Virus record (IMG/VR): IMGVR_UViG_3300032607_001125
Span: 1 to 36,161 of that record
Strand: one strand, 5' to 3'
From: a virus
DNA: 36,161 bases
Of this stretch, positions 1 to 12,900 are shown in pieces. Both the position numbers and the translations under genes were made by a program. The notes below the pieces were generated by a model that saw only the letters and a program-made list of their open reading frames with translations, made no database searches and was not told where the DNA came from. The stretch's first letter is position 1, and the number at the start of each line of letters is the position of its first letter.

Positions 1-2457
<2,457 letters not shown>

Positions 2458-2490
2458 TGAGAACTAGAGAAGAAGAAGGAGGTAGATAAC

Positions 2491-3186
2491 GTGCCAATTG
2501 ATTTTCCAGGATCCCCAACGGTGGGACAGCAATACATATATGGAACACAGACATATCAATGGAACGGAACTGCCTGGCGTTTAGTTCGTACTAGCGCAGT
2601 GGGACCAACGGGACCGCAAGGACCAGCAGGTTTAGATTCAACTGCTATTGGAGCAACAGGTCCTACAGGGCCAACAGGACCAGGAGTTACTGGTCCAACT
2701 GGTGCGGCTTCTACAGTTGCGGGTCCAACTGGTGCAACAGGACCAACAGGAACTTTTGCAGTTAATGCTTGGAGTTCATATGCACCAATTTTAACTGGAT
2801 CTACAACTAACCCTGTAATCGGTAATGGAAGTATTACTGGTAGATATATGCTTACAGGAGCAACAGTTTTTGGTGAAATTCGTATTATTGCTGGCACTGT
2901 AGGTTTCACTCGTGGGTTAGGAACATACAAAGTAAGTATTCCTGTAGCTGGTGTTATTGAAAATTATCAACCAGTAGGTCAAGTTGTCATGCGTGATGAA
3001 GGTCCAGGTATTACATACTTTGGAACAGCAATTTTTAATAACAATGCTAATAACGTTATAGAACTTTATATGCACTCTCAGGTTTCTCAGTTTGATGAAG
3101 GTGTGGCAGTCACAGAAAGCACTCCATTTTTGTTCAGTGGAAATGATAAAATTCTTATTCAATTTACATACGAATCTATAGTGTGA
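2491..3186 (+). CDS. Short collagen-like tail fibre protein
   Basis: This 231-aa protein starts at GTG; the choice rests on a perfect AAGGAGG at 2476-2482, eight bases upstream. Residues 1-36 form an N-terminal module (IDFPGSP...[12 protein letters not shown]) shared with the genes at 3202 and 6223, probably an attachment domain common to the three. Residues 37-90 are a short collagen-like GPTG tract interrupted by STV segments. Residues 91-231 form a beta-rich tip resembling the C-terminal domain of the preceding gene (a YxPxxTG opening, then alternating hydrophobic strands). It is probably a trimeric fibre or fibre tip. Collagen length is much reduced compared with its neighbours, so it may be a short spike or decoration rather than a long fibre; that is inference. 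Confidence 0.8.
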   Translation: MPIDFPGSPTVGQQYIYGTQTYQWNGTAWRLVRTSAVGPTGPQGPAGLDSTAIGATGPTGPTGPGVTGPTGAASTVAGPTGATGPTGTFAVNAWSSYAPILTGSTTNPVIGNGSITGRYMLTGATVFGEIRIIAGTVGFTRGLGTYKVSIPVAGVIENYQPVGQVVMRDEGPGITYFGTAIFNNNANNVIELYMHSQVSQFDEGVAVTESTPFLFSGNDKILIQFTYESIV

Positions 3187-3201
3187 TAGGAGATATAAAA
3201 A

Positions 3202-5091
3202 ATGGCAGCCATTGATTTTCCTAACTCACCTACAGGTCCAGGACATTTATTTACATCAGGTGTACAAACTTGGCAATGGAATGGAACTACATGGAACCTT
3301 GTAGTTTCTACAGTAGTTGGTGCAACTGGACCAACTGGTGCACAGGGATCGGCATCGACTGTAACTGGTCCCACTGGTCCAACAGGAGTTTTTGCAACTG
3401 TTGCTGATACACCTCCAGGATCTGCAGATTTAGGTGACTCATGGTTTAACTCTGCAACTGGAAAAATCTATGTTTATTACGATGGCTACTGGGTAGAGTC
3501 AGCTTCTTCTAGTGTTGGTTCTCAAGGTTCAACTGGCCCAACGGGTCCTACAGGTGCACCAAGCACTGTTACTGGACCAACTGGAAGTGTTGGAGCTACA
3601 GGTGCAACAGGAGCGCAAGGAAATACAGGTCCAACAGGAGCACAAGGTTTATATGTTACTGGTCCAACAGGAGCGCAGGGACCCACTGGTGCACAAGGTG
3701 TTCAAGGAATAGAAGGACCCAGAGGCGTAGTAGGTGCTACAGGATCTATTGGTGCAACTGGTCCGACAGGTGCAACGGGTGCAACGGGTGCTACGGGTCC
3801 AACTGGATCTACAGGTTCAACAGGTCCAACAGGAGTAAGAGGATTTGTTGGTGCTACAGGATCTATTGGTGTAACAGGTTCAACAGGTCCAAGCGTTACT
3901 GGTCCAACTGGACCTACAGGTGCAACTGGACCATCTGGTGGACCTACAGGTCCGACTGGATCTACTGGACCTTCAGGTTCATCAGGGCCAACGGGAGATA
4001 CAGGACTTCGTGGTGCAACAGGTTCCACTGGACCAACAGGTTCAGCTTCAACTATTCCTGGTGCTACTGGCGCTACTGGCGCAACAGGTGCAACTGGTGC
4101 AGCGTCTAACGTAGTAGGTCCAACTGGCCCTACAGGAAATACTGGACCTAGCGTAACTGGACCAACAGGACCAACAGGGCCTAGCTATCTTGGTGTAACT
4201 AGCGCAAGTAATCTAACTATTGAGGGTGGAGTTACAAAAAACTTTGTTGTAAATAAAGTAGATGCATTTGTTGTTGGAACAAGAGCAAGACTAGCAAGTA
4301 CTGCAGTTCCAAGTAATTTTATGGAAGGCATTATTACTGTAATTGCATCTCTTTCTATCACAATATTAGTAGATAAAATTAATGGAAATGGTAATACATA
4401 CGCTTCTTGGAACTTAGTCCTTGGAGCTGGTGAAGTAGGACCTACTGGTGCAACTGGTGCACAGGGAACTTCCATCACTGTTAAAGGACAAGTTGCTGCT
4501 GTAGTAAATCTTCCATCAGTAGGTAATACTGTAAATGATGCCTACATAGTTACTGCAAACGGAAATCTTTATGTGTGGAGCGGTTCTGCATGGGTAAATG
4601 CTGGACCTATTGTTGGCCCAACGGGTGCAACTGGTCCAAGCGTCACAGGTCCTACAGGTCCTGCGTCAACTGTCACTGGACCTACAGGTGCAACTGGTGC
4701 TAGTTTTACTGGACCAACTGGATCAACAGGTCCCACTGGAACATCAGTAACTGGTCCAACAGGTCCTGCTAACTTTGCTTTAACGGGTTCTCAATATCTA
4801 ACTTCTATGATTTTAACAAGTGGAGATCAAGCAACTATTGTAAAAATGAATAGTTCTTCTGCAACTACTATAACAATTCCAGTAGACGGTTATTCAGGTT
4901 TGACTTTCCCAACAGGAACTCAGATTGTATTTACACAGTTGGGAGTAGGTCAAGTAACAGTACTTGCTCAAGGGGGAGTAACTATCTTGACAGAAGGTGC
5001 TCGTCTTACAACTAAAGCTAGATATGCAGTAGGTTCTCTAATTAAATTGTCAGCTAACTCTTGGTTACTTAGCGGAAACTTAACGGTTTAA
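3202..5091 (+). CDS. Long collagen-like tail fibre protein
   Basis: The 629-aa product starts at ATG after AGGAGA (3188-3193), just past the previous stop. Order of parts: the shared N-terminal module (1-37, IDFPNSP...[10 protein letters not shown]); a [10 protein letters not shown] bead (about 64-102); a long collagen-like tract (about 105-327) with repeated PSGGPTG register breaks; a non-collagen domain (about 328-413); a [12 protein letters not shown] bead (about 423-472); more collagen; and a C-terminal domain (about 523-629). The C-terminal domain contains GVGQVTV...GGVTIL and is shared with the fibre at 17819-19888. The shared C-terminus suggests a common trimerisation or tip fold. A tail-fibre role is inferred from family and context; the host ligand is unknown. 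Confidence 0.85.
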   Translation: MAAIDFPNSPTGPGHLFTSGVQTWQWNGTTWNLVVSTVVGATGPTGAQGSASTVTGPTGPTGVFATVADTPPGSADLGDSWFNSATGKIYVYYDGYWVESASSSVGSQGSTGPTGPTGAPSTVTGPTGSVGATGATGAQGNTGPTGAQGLYVTGPTGAQGPTGAQGVQGIEGPRGVVGATGSIGATGPTGATGATGATGPTGSTGSTGPTGVRGFVGATGSIGVTGSTGPSVTGPTGPTGATGPSGGPTGPTGSTGPSGSSGPTGDTGLRGATGSTGPTGSASTIPGATGATGATGATGAASNVVGPTGPTGNTGPSVTGPTGPTGPSYLGVTSASNLTIEGGVTKNFVVNKVDAFVVGTRARLASTAVPSNFMEGIITVIASLSITILVDKINGNGNTYASWNLVLGAGEVGPTGATGAQGTSITVKGQVAAVVNLPSVGNTVNDAYIVTANGNLYVWSGSAWVNAGPIVGPTGATGPSVTGPTGPASTVTGPTGATGASFTGPTGSTGPTGTSVTGPTGPANFALTGSQYLTSMILTSGDQATIVKMNSSSATTITIPVDGYSGLTFPTGTQIVFTQLGVGQVTVLAQGGVTILTEGARLTTKARYAVGSLIKLSANSWLLSGNLTV

Positions 5092-5092
5092 T

Positions 5093-6007
5093 ATGCTTAT
5101 ATCTGTTCATCCGATGCATGCAACGCTAGCGTTTCCTTTTACTCCAGTAAGCTGGCAATTAGTTGCATCAACTTCTTTTAGTGATACAAATATTAATGCA
5201 ATTAACTATACAACAACAAAAGGATATGTAGCTGTAGGTAATCTAGGAAAAATTGCAACCTCCCCTGATACACAGATATGGGTTCAGCGAGATGGTGGTT
5301 TTGGGGATAGTAGTGTTTTCTGTGTTTATTATGGGAATAATATGTATGTTGCTGCAGGTGCATCTGGAAAATTAGCTACTTCTATAGATGGAATTACTTG
5401 GACTCAGCAAGCTTCTTCCTTTGGAGCTAGCGCTATTTTATCAGTTACATACTCAACTGGGGCATCTTTGTGGATTGCAGTTGGTGCTTCAGGAAAGCTT
5501 GCTACATCTATTGATGGAATTGCTTGGACTCAACGGACATCTTCTTTTAGTACAACATTTATAAATGGCTTGTGGTCAAATAATAGTATTATTGTAGCCG
5601 TAGGATATGATGGAAAGCTTGCAACTTCAACTAATGGAGTCTCTTGGACACAAAGAACCTCTTCGTTTGGTACAAGTATTATAAATGCTGTAACAGCCAC
5701 CGCTGGAAATAGGTTTATAGCTGTAGGAGAAGCGGGAAAGGTTGCTTTCTCTACAAATGGCACATCTTGGACTCAAGTATTTCCAACAAGTAGTTTTGGA
5801 GCTTCAAGTATTAGATCTATATCTGTATCTCAAGACGGTACATATTTGGCTGGTGGAGCAACTGGTAAGTTAGCTACTTCATTTGATGGGAGCTCTTGGA
5901 TTCAAAGGGTAAGCGCTTTTGGAACAAGTAATATTAATGGAGTATTTATGGATAACGACACAGCGCTCGCTGTGGGTGCCGCTGGAAAAATATCATATTC
6001 AATCTAG
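5093..6007 (+). CDS. Seven-repeat beta-propeller protein (Asp-box-like)
   Basis: The 304-aa protein contains seven repeats of about 40-43 residues. Each has the pattern hydrophobic-AVG-x-x-GKLATS-x-DG-x-x-W-T-Q, with GK pairs at residues 52, 92, 134, 174, 215, 258 and 299. The SxDGxxW loops resemble Asp-box (BNR) motifs one residue shorter than the classical form. The last repeat stops right after its GKI strand, and the missing W-x-x-x-x-SF strand is found at residues 21-29. This suggests the ring is closed 'velcro' style into a seven-bladed propeller. ATG 5093-5095 lies one base after the preceding stop with no clear Shine-Dalgarno, so translation is probably coupled. It sits between collagen-like fibres, so a carbohydrate-binding or adhesin role is likely. 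No catalytic residues of a sialidase were recognised. Confidence 0.75.
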   Translation: MLISVHPMHATLAFPFTPVSWQLVASTSFSDTNINAINYTTTKGYVAVGNLGKIATSPDTQIWVQRDGGFGDSSVFCVYYGNNMYVAAGASGKLATSIDGITWTQQASSFGASAILSVTYSTGASLWIAVGASGKLATSIDGIAWTQRTSSFSTTFINGLWSNNSIIVAVGYDGKLATSTNGVSWTQRTSSFGTSIINAVTATAGNRFIAVGEAGKVAFSTNGTSWTQVFPTSSFGASSIRSISVSQDGTYLAGGATGKLATSFDGSSWIQRVSAFGTSNINGVFMDNDTALAVGAAGKISYSI

Positions 6008-6022
6008 TGAAGGAGAGATACA

Positions 6023-6190
6023 ATGTTTTCATATGTAATTATTGAAGATCAGTTGCTGGTTCAGATCCTTCAAGGTGTTAACGTCATTGACGAAAGCGGC
6101 CCGTGGGAGTCTTTAACAGCAGCAATAAACTGGGCATCAGCCTATACAAACAAGCTTAACGGCGGGGTAGAAGAACCCGTTGTCGAGTAA
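6023..6190 (+). CDS. Small conserved-type phage protein (55 aa)
   Basis: An ATG at 6023 preceded by GAAGGAGAG (6009-6016) opens a 55-codon frame ending TAA at 6188-6190. The protein begins MFSYVIIEDQLLVQILQGVN and continues with a GPWES motif, then an amphipathic helix (AAINWASAYTNKLN) and an acidic tail. Small proteins of this style are often found between tail-fibre genes of large phages; their role is unknown, and fibre assembly is a guess. The strong Shine-Dalgarno, exact fit between neighbours and protein-like composition support it as a real gene despite its size. Confidence 0.7.
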   Translation: MFSYVIIEDQLLVQILQGVNVIDESGPWESLTAAINWASAYTNKLNGGVEEPVVE

Positions 6191-6222
6191 AATAGCGTTT
6201 AGACTAGAGAGGACAAACCAAG

Positions 6223-6873
6223 ATGGTAGCCATTGATTTTCCAACGCCCGTAACTGTTGGCGAGCAATTTACTGTTGGCGGCCAAACTTGGACTTGGACC
6301 GGGGCAGTTTGGGAAGCACTTCGTGTGGCTCCAACTGGACCACAAGGTCTTCAGGGTATTCAAGGTATAACAGGTCCAACAGGTTTAACTGGCCCAACAG
6401 GAACTCAAGGTATTGCTGGGCCAACAGGTCCTACTTCAGATGTTGCAGGTCCTCAAGGTCCTACTGGTCCGACTGGCCCGCAGGGAAATACGGGAGCACA
6501 GGGCATCACTGGATCTCAAGGTATTCGTGGATACACTGGTCCTTCTGGTGCTGACTCATCTGTTACGGGCCCGTTGGGACCTACAGGTCCTAGAGGTTTT
6601 GTTGGACTTACTGGTCCAACAGGTGCACAGTCTGAAGTTCCAGGGCCAACTGGTCCAACTGGCCCAGTTGGAAAATTTACGGTAGGTGCTACACAGCCAA
6701 GTATTGAGACTTCAGTCAATGGTGATGCATGGTTTAATACAAATACTGCAAAAACATATGTTTATTTCGATGGAGTTTTTATTGAGGCAGCTGGTGGCAC
6801 ACAAGGTAGTACAGGTCCAACAGGAGCGCAAAGTACTTTAGCAATTTCTACATCTTGGTGGTTAGGTATCTAA
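6223..6873 (+). CDS. Collagen-like tail fibre protein
   Basis: This 216-aa protein carries the N-terminal module shared with the genes at 2491 and 3202 (residues 1-35; IDFPTPVTVG...GGQTWTWTGAVW). A collagen-like tract follows (about 36-148), richer in Gln than its paralogues (PQG, AQG, TQG). Then come a GDAWFN...YVYFDGVFIE bead (about 150-190) and a very short tail ending STSWWLGI. It lacks the large C-terminal tips of the other fibres, so it may be a shaft element, or a fibre truncated by recombination. The start is supported by AGAGAGGA at 6206-6213, nine bases before ATG. The stop is followed by 82 noncoding bases before the next gene. Confidence 0.8.
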   Translation: MVAIDFPTPVTVGEQFTVGGQTWTWTGAVWEALRVAPTGPQGLQGIQGITGPTGLTGPTGTQGIAGPTGPTSDVAGPQGPTGPTGPQGNTGAQGITGSQGIRGYTGPSGADSSVTGPLGPTGPRGFVGLTGPTGAQSEVPGPTGPTGPVGKFTVGATQPSIETSVNGDAWFNTNTAKTYVYFDGVFIEAAGGTQGSTGPTGAQSTLAISTSWWLGI

Positions 6874-6955
6874 TGTATAATTATAAAAAGTCATGCGGTA
6901 GAGAAAGTGTTATTCTGTACTCAGCTCCCTTGCGTAGTGAAAGAGGTATCTACTA
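6874..6955 (+). promoter_or_regulatory. Possible promoter or leader before the 1001-aa gene
   Basis: This is the largest gap on the + strand of the fibre cassette. It contains TATAAT at 6876-6881 (extended TATAATTATAAA), a perfect bacterial -10 hexamer, about 75 bases upstream of the next ATG. A weak TTGGTG at 6855-6860 is the only -35 candidate and is spaced slightly short. TATAATTA also differs by one base from the T4-type late promoter TATAAATA. AT-rich DNA produces such matches by chance, so this is only a candidate. A Shine-Dalgarno-like GAAAGAGG lies at 6939-6946. Confidence 0.25.
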
Positions 6956-9900
6956 ATGCCCGGTTTTCTAGGCGGTAGTTCAGGCAGTTCAGGCTCAGGT
7001 GGAGAAATCACCTTCCCAAAGGAATTTGTCGATCCAGTAACAAAACTCCGTATTTCGCAGCCTGAAAACTTAATTGATACCGACTTTGAGTACGGCCTTC
7101 AGCCAACCAAGTGGGAAACAGTAGAGCTTATTAACAATACCCCTTCTTTCTTCTCAAAAAGCGGTGATACCACTATTCCAGGTATTAAATCTATTACAAC
7201 CAATGCTGGTACCCGTGAAATTACAGTAACAACTGACTTTGATCATCTTTTGTCTTCTGGAATTCCTATCTCAGTTACTGGAACAAAATCTGTAACTGCA
7301 GACGGTGCTTATATTATTAACTCTATCCCAAACACTACAACTTTTACTTATCTATGTAAGTCAAATCAAGAGTTTACATCCTCTATCGAAGACTTGTATT
7401 CATCTATTATTACTGGAGAGTTTTTTCAAGGATCACAGCTTCGCATTTCTGATGCCGCTGGAATTACGACAAATGATGCAGCCACTTCTGTTTTAACAGT
7501 TACTACAGAGAGTTCTCATGGATTTAAAGTAAATACGCCTTTTTACTTCCTCAATCTTAACTCAACAATTTCTCAAGATTTTCCTGCAACAAACCTAACA
7601 GCAAAATCTTTTGACTCTACAAACTCTGCAACAGCTCAGACATTTGATGGTTCAAACACTCTCTCTTCCGTTAACATCGATTGGTCTAACTCTGGAGTAG
7701 TTGGAGGAGCAACAAGTAGTATCTCCTCTATTAGTACTGTAAATAATACGATTACAGTAGCTCACGGTATAGAAAATTTTGTAGGAAAAGTAGTAGGAAC
7801 CCCCCTTTACTATTCTGTAGCTGGAGGAGCTGGCTACTTCGTAGATAATCCTAGAGGAGTTGTTTTCTTAAAGACAAATACTACTTTAGGCGCTGGAGTT
7901 TCTACATTTCAAGTAAGCGCTATTCCAAACGGAGATGCTATAGCAATAACAGCAAATATATCAGGAACTTTTCAATTATCAAATCAGAGTCGTACCTTTG
8001 CTGGAAACAACATTAATGATCTAACTCAAACAAGTATTGATGTAATAAAGGGAACAGCTCTGACATTTGATGGTTCAAACCTTGATGGTTTAATTGGAAC
8101 TGTTACAGGGTACAGCGGTTCAAACGTTACGGTATCAAGTGCAACGGTTTTAGAGTGGTATACAGGCGCGATGGTTCAATTTAATTCATCAACGAACCAA
8201 CCGCCTTCAAGCAGTCCTGCATCACTCTTTACTAACAATGCTACTTTTTGGATTGACAGCTTTTTCCGTCAAGGAACTACTAATCTATATACTTTTACCT
8301 TAAAACCTTTGCCTAACGGAGCTGTGATCACCTCTATTTCTGGTGGCGGTGGAACTCAGACTTTTAAAACAATCGGTATTTCAATAGATAAAGACATCTT
8401 CCATGTAAAAGATTGCGGTTTTACTCAGTACGATATGTTGGAGTACGAGTACCCTGTAGGAGGAAGATTTGGAGTAGTAAGCGTTGATCAAGAAAAAGAG
8501 TTTTATTTTGTTCAGACTATCTATGACGCTCACAACTTTACTCTAAATCAAACTACAGGCGACTTAGCACCTCTAACTATTACTATAGTAGTAGATCGTG
8601 GTACTGCTATAACCCCTACTACTGCCGTCCCCACCGGGCTAACTGCACCTATAACATTTGCAGTTACAGCAGGTGTTCTACCTACTGGTTTGACTTTAAA
8701 TACATCAACTGGTTCTGTTTCTGGTACTCCAGTAGAAGTAGTTACTGGACGAGTAGTTGTGATTACAGCAACAGACGCTGGTGGATCTACAGCTTTCCAG
8801 ACACATACCTACACAGTAAACGCAACAGTTGGTTCTGTAAATCCATCTACAGTTTCTAGAGAAAATATTTTTGCAACACAGGCGATAACTGCCATTACAT
8901 TTACAACAACAAACCTTGTCGCTCCACTTACATGGGCAATCTCAAGTGGAACTCTCCCTACAGGTCTTAGCTTTAATAGTGCAAATGGTTCTATTACAGG
9001 AAGTCCTTCAGAAATAATTGCAGCTCCAGGTCGTCAAGTAATTGTTCGTGCAACAGATGTTGGTGGTCTACAAGGATTCTCTACCGTTACATTCCAAATC
9101 AACCCTGCACCAAACTTATATGCCTTTAGCTCTGTAACATTTACTTCTGGCGGACAAACTGGCCCGTACGGTCCAAATATTAACCAGATAAGATCTGGAG
9201 CTGGAAGCCCCTCATGGGCAAATACATACATAAATAGCCCTCAAGGTAACGGAAGTATTGACTGGACAATTCCTGAAGATGGAACATATAGAATTGAAGT
9301 TTTCGGTGCCAGAAGCGCAAGCTGTGGAAACACTGGACAGCGTGCTGGTTACGGTGCAAGAATGCGTGGAGATTTTAATCTTGTAAAGGGTAACGTACTT
9401 CGTATGGTTGTTGGACATCCAGGAAGAACTCAGTCTAACGGCTGGGGTGGAAGTAATGCTGGTGGTGGAAGCTTTGTGTGGGTACCAGGACAAACAACTC
9501 CATTGATTATTGCAGGTGGTGCTGGTGGTTCAGGAAATAACGGCCGAACAGATTTAGCTGATGCACCTACTGGAACCTCTGGTAATAGCGGAACTGGTAC
9601 AAGTGGTGCTTCAGGCGGCAACACTGCTACCCAAGGTGGTTGTCACGGTGGTGGCGGAGGTGGCTGGTATGGCGGATCAACTGGTATTTGTGGTGGTTCA
9701 GCATCTTATTCAAACGTTTATGACAATGCAAAAGGTCTTACTGGCTGGGGTTCAGACAACAACGATCACGGCAGCTATGGTGTAGGGGCAGGTTCTTGGG
9801 GCGGTTCAGGCGGTGGCGGTGGATACTCTGGTGGCGGTTCTAGCTCATGGGCATACTCAACATACTCTGGTGGCGGCGGATCGTTTGCTGCTGGTTCAAA

Positions 9901-9961
9901 TCAGTCTAATACAGCTGGAGCCAACACAGGTGACGGTCGTATCGTGATTACAAGGATATAA
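6956..9961 (+). CDS. Multidomain phage adhesin: cyanophage-like N-terminus, Ig-like domains, glycine-rich C-terminus
   Basis: The product has 1001 aa. Residues about 17-58 (LRISQPENLIDTDFEYGLQP and onward) resemble the N-terminus of structural proteins in T4-like cyanophages, suggesting a baseplate or fibre anchor. Next comes a beta-rich region with HG motifs (H188, H270) like the repeats in the following gene. Two putative Ig (He_PIG-type) domains follow at about 545-624 and 625-718, marked by LPTGLTLN...GSVSGTP and LPTGLSFN...GSITGSP. A glycine-rich domain (about 720-1001) opens with QTGPYGP and ends GRIVITRI. It resembles the glycine-rich domain known from receptor-type and phage proteins, where Gly-rich tips bind receptors. 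The gene below carries the same domain in a different position. Surface adhesion is inferred. Confidence 0.8.
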   Translation: MPGFLGGSSGSSGSGGEITFPKEFVDPVTKLRISQPENLIDTDFEYGLQPTKWETVELINNTPSFFSKSGDTTIPGIKSITTNAGTREITVTTDFDHLLSSGIPISVTGTKSVTADGAYIINSIPNTTTFTYLCKSNQEFTSSIEDLYSSIITGEFFQGSQLRISDAAGITTNDAATSVLTVTTESSHGFKVNTPFYFLNLNSTISQDFPATNLTAKSFDSTNSATAQTFDGSNTLSSVNIDWSNSGVVGGATSSISSISTVNNTITVAHGIENFVGKVVGTPLYYSVAGGAGYFVDNPRGVVFLKTNTTLGAGVSTFQVSAIPNGDAIAITANISGTFQLSNQSRTFAGNNINDLTQTSIDVIKGTALTFDGSNLDGLIGTVTGYSGSNVTVSSATVLEWYTGAMVQFNSSTNQPPSSSPASLFTNNATFWIDSFFRQGTTNLYTFTLKPLPNGAVITSISGGGGTQTFKTIGISIDKDIFHVKDCGFTQYDMLEYEYPVGGRFGVVSVDQEKEFYFVQTIYDAHNFTLNQTTGDLAPLTITIVVDRGTAITPTTAVPTGLTAPITFAVTAGVLPTGLTLNTSTGSVSGTPVEVVTGRVVVITATDAGGSTAFQTHTYTVNATVGSVNPSTVSRENIFATQAITAITFTTTNLVAPLTWAISSGTLPTGLSFNSANGSITGSPSEIIAAPGRQVIVRATDVGGLQGFSTVTFQINPAPNLYAFSSVTFTSGGQTGPYGPNINQIRSGAGSPSWANTYINSPQGNGSIDWTIPEDGTYRIEVFGARSASCGNTGQRAGYGARMRGDFNLVKGNVLRMVVGHPGRTQSNGWGGSNAGGGSFVWVPGQTTPLIIAGGAGGSGNNGRTDLADAPTGTSGNSGTGTSGASGGNTATQGGCHGGGGGGWYGGSTGICGGSASYSNVYDNAKGLTGWGSDNNDHGSYGVGAGSWGGSGGGGGYSGGGSSSWAYSTYSGGGGSFAAGSNQSNTAGANTGDGRIVITRI

Positions 9962-9972
9962 GGAGAAAATAA

Positions 9973-12900
9973 ATGCCAATTAATATGACAGCTGCAGGTG
10001 CTGCAGGTACTCACTCCTTAAAAAGATCTAACATTAATACTGCTGATGATTTTATTTACTTTAAAAACGCTGCGCCTTCAGTAATCCCTACTACTTTAAT
10101 TAATGGCTCTTCTTTTATTTACTCTGCTGGAGTGGGATCAATTGGCGGATATACAAATGGGCAACTTGTCTATGTTACAACTACAGAGCCTAAAAAACTT
10201 AAGTTTAGTGCTACATCTGGCGGTAGTTCTGTAGATTCAACTAGTTATACAGCTGGATCAATTAACTTTAATAACCCTGTGGTGTACAACAATAAGGTAA
10301 ATATTGACGGATCAACATCATCTAATCAAGCGGTAAAGTATTACACAACTGGAACTCCGCTTACTGGTCTTACAAGTGGTAACACTTACTTTTTAAAGAA
10401 CGTTTCGGTTTCTGATTTTGCTGGTCAACAGGCTTTGTATTCATTTTCAACACAGACTTTTACCTCGGTAGGACAGACTGGACGCACTGGACCAACAATT
10501 TCTCAGCTTAGAAACAACTATGTTGGTTCTGCTTCTTGGGTGAGTACATATTTAAATGAGGGAGCTTTTGTAGGTTATCAAGACTGGACAGTTCCTGTAT
10601 CTGGAGTTTACTCATTTGCAGCTAGTGGAGCATCTTCTTATAATCCTCCAGCTGTTACTGCAACAGTTTTAAATACGCAGCTTAATAGCAACGTTGTATC
10701 GATAACTACTACTGCTGCTCACGGGTTAACTGCTGGTCAACCCATAACTGTATCTGGTGTAGCAAATGCTACTTATAATGGAAATTATATGATTCTTGAT
10801 ACCCCTTCGGCAACTACTTTTAGATATTCTCGTATAAATGCAAATATTGGTATTACTACACAAGGTGGAACAGTAACCCTACTTAGACAACCAGGTTTAG
10901 GTGCAAAGGTATCTGGAAGAGTAACTCTTACAAAGGGTGAAATTATTACTATAGTTGTTGGACAAATGGGTGTAAACGGTACTGGTGCAGCTGCTCTTAA
11001 AAATGGTGGCTCTGGTGGTGGAACTTTTGTTGTTCGTAAGACAGGTAGCGAAGCTTTATTTGTTGCAGGTGGTGGTTCTGCTGCTGCTGGAACAACAGCA
11101 GGTAGAGATGGTGTAACTACTCGTTTAGGTGGTACAAACTCTGCTGGAGTTGTTGCAGGTGGTACTGTAGGTTTTGGTGGATTTGGTGCAGGTGGTAACT
11201 CAGGAGGAGGTGGTGGTTTCAGTGGTCGAGGCGGTAATGGACGTACTGTTTCCCCATTTAACCAAGGTGGAGGATCTTTCCTAGACGGTTTAACAGCGGT
11301 AGCTCAGTCTGGTCGTATTGGTGGTAATGGTGGTTTTGGTGGCGGTGGCGCAGCTGATGGAGATCAAGTTGGTCAGTCTGGTGGAGCTGGTGGTTTCTCA
11401 GGTGGTGGTGGTGCAAGAGTAACTACAGCACTAGCTACTGGTGGTGGTGGTGGATCATTTATAAACACAACTGCAACTCTTGTTGGAACTTCTAATGGAA
11501 CATATGACACAGTAGCTACTTTTGCAGGAGCTGCAATTACGAATCTTAACTCTTACAATCTTGGAGATGGAAGCGTAGCTGTAACTTTGGTTTCATCATT
11601 TACAAACGGTAACGAAGTATATCCAACTGCTGCAGATTCTGAAGCAGGAACAAATAAAATTTTAGTTGCTCCAGTAGGAAACTCATATCACGCCTTCGTT
11701 CCAATCAATTATGACGCAGCAAATGATTTAATTTACAGTGCAACGGCTCATAATTTAAATAATGGTGAGGCAATTGTCCCGACATTTACTTCTACTACTC
11801 CTTTAGGAATTGCAAATGCAACTATCTACTATATAGATAAAGTAGATAATTTTACATATAGACTAAGCTCTAGCCCTCTTGGTGCTTTTACAACTATAAA
11901 TTTGACAGTTCCATCTGCTAGAGCGGTTGGAGTATCAGATAAGGTTTCTCGCGTAGTTGTCAATACATCAACTAATACCTTGTCAATTACTGCTCACGGT
12001 TTTCAAGTTGATCAGCCTGTTCAATACAACAATGGTAGTGGAAATGCAGCTGGAAACAATACTGGTTCAATTGTCCCACTTCAGCATCTAACTACTTACT
12101 TCGTTTCTGAAGTATTGAATGCTAACCAAATTAAACTTAAAGTAGCTCTTGATTCTTCAGAATCTATTGATTTCACATCTGCAGGTACTGGAACAGAGCA
12201 CAGCTTTATCTTTATTACAGTTAACTTCCTTTTGGATACATTGTATATTCCTAACCACGGACTTGTCTCTGGTCAAGGCGTTAAGTACTCAAATGGTGGA
12301 GGTACATCTATCGGTGGACTTACAAATAATACAAACTACTTTGTTAAAAAAGTAGATAACAGCCAAGTTCAACTTTCTACTTTAGCTAATCTTTCGAGCG
12401 TTGCAAACCTTGTAACACCAGGTACAGGTACTCAGGCACTCTTAGTCATCTCTCTAGATTATGCTAACAATGTATTTAGTATACCTAATCATGGATTTTT
12501 ACAGAAAGAGCTTGTTCTTTATGATGCAAAGGGTCAGACTGTTATCAACGGGTTAACTACGGCCACTCCATACTATGTAATTTTTATTGATGGTAACCAG
12601 ATAAAGCTTGCAACTACTCCAGAAAATGCTGACGCTGGAACTGCAATTGATATTACAGATACCCCTATTGCTGTAGGTATCCACTCTTTGCAATCTCTAA
12701 GCAAGACTCCAGATGGTATTTATACTATTGCCTCTACACCAACTGCAACTACATTTACTGTAACTGCTTCTGGTAAAGTGCCGATTATTACAAAAATATT
12801 TAACCCAAGAGCTGCTCTTGATTTAATTCAAAACTCTTTTAGACTTACATCGCATGGATTCTTAACAGGAACTAAGCTTACATACAATAAAGGAGACTCT

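Noticed and set aside
9034-9624. Reverse-strand frames across the Ig-like and glycine-rich domains
   Set aside because: Pro-rich or low-complexity shadows of the real + strand gene, with no ribosome sites.
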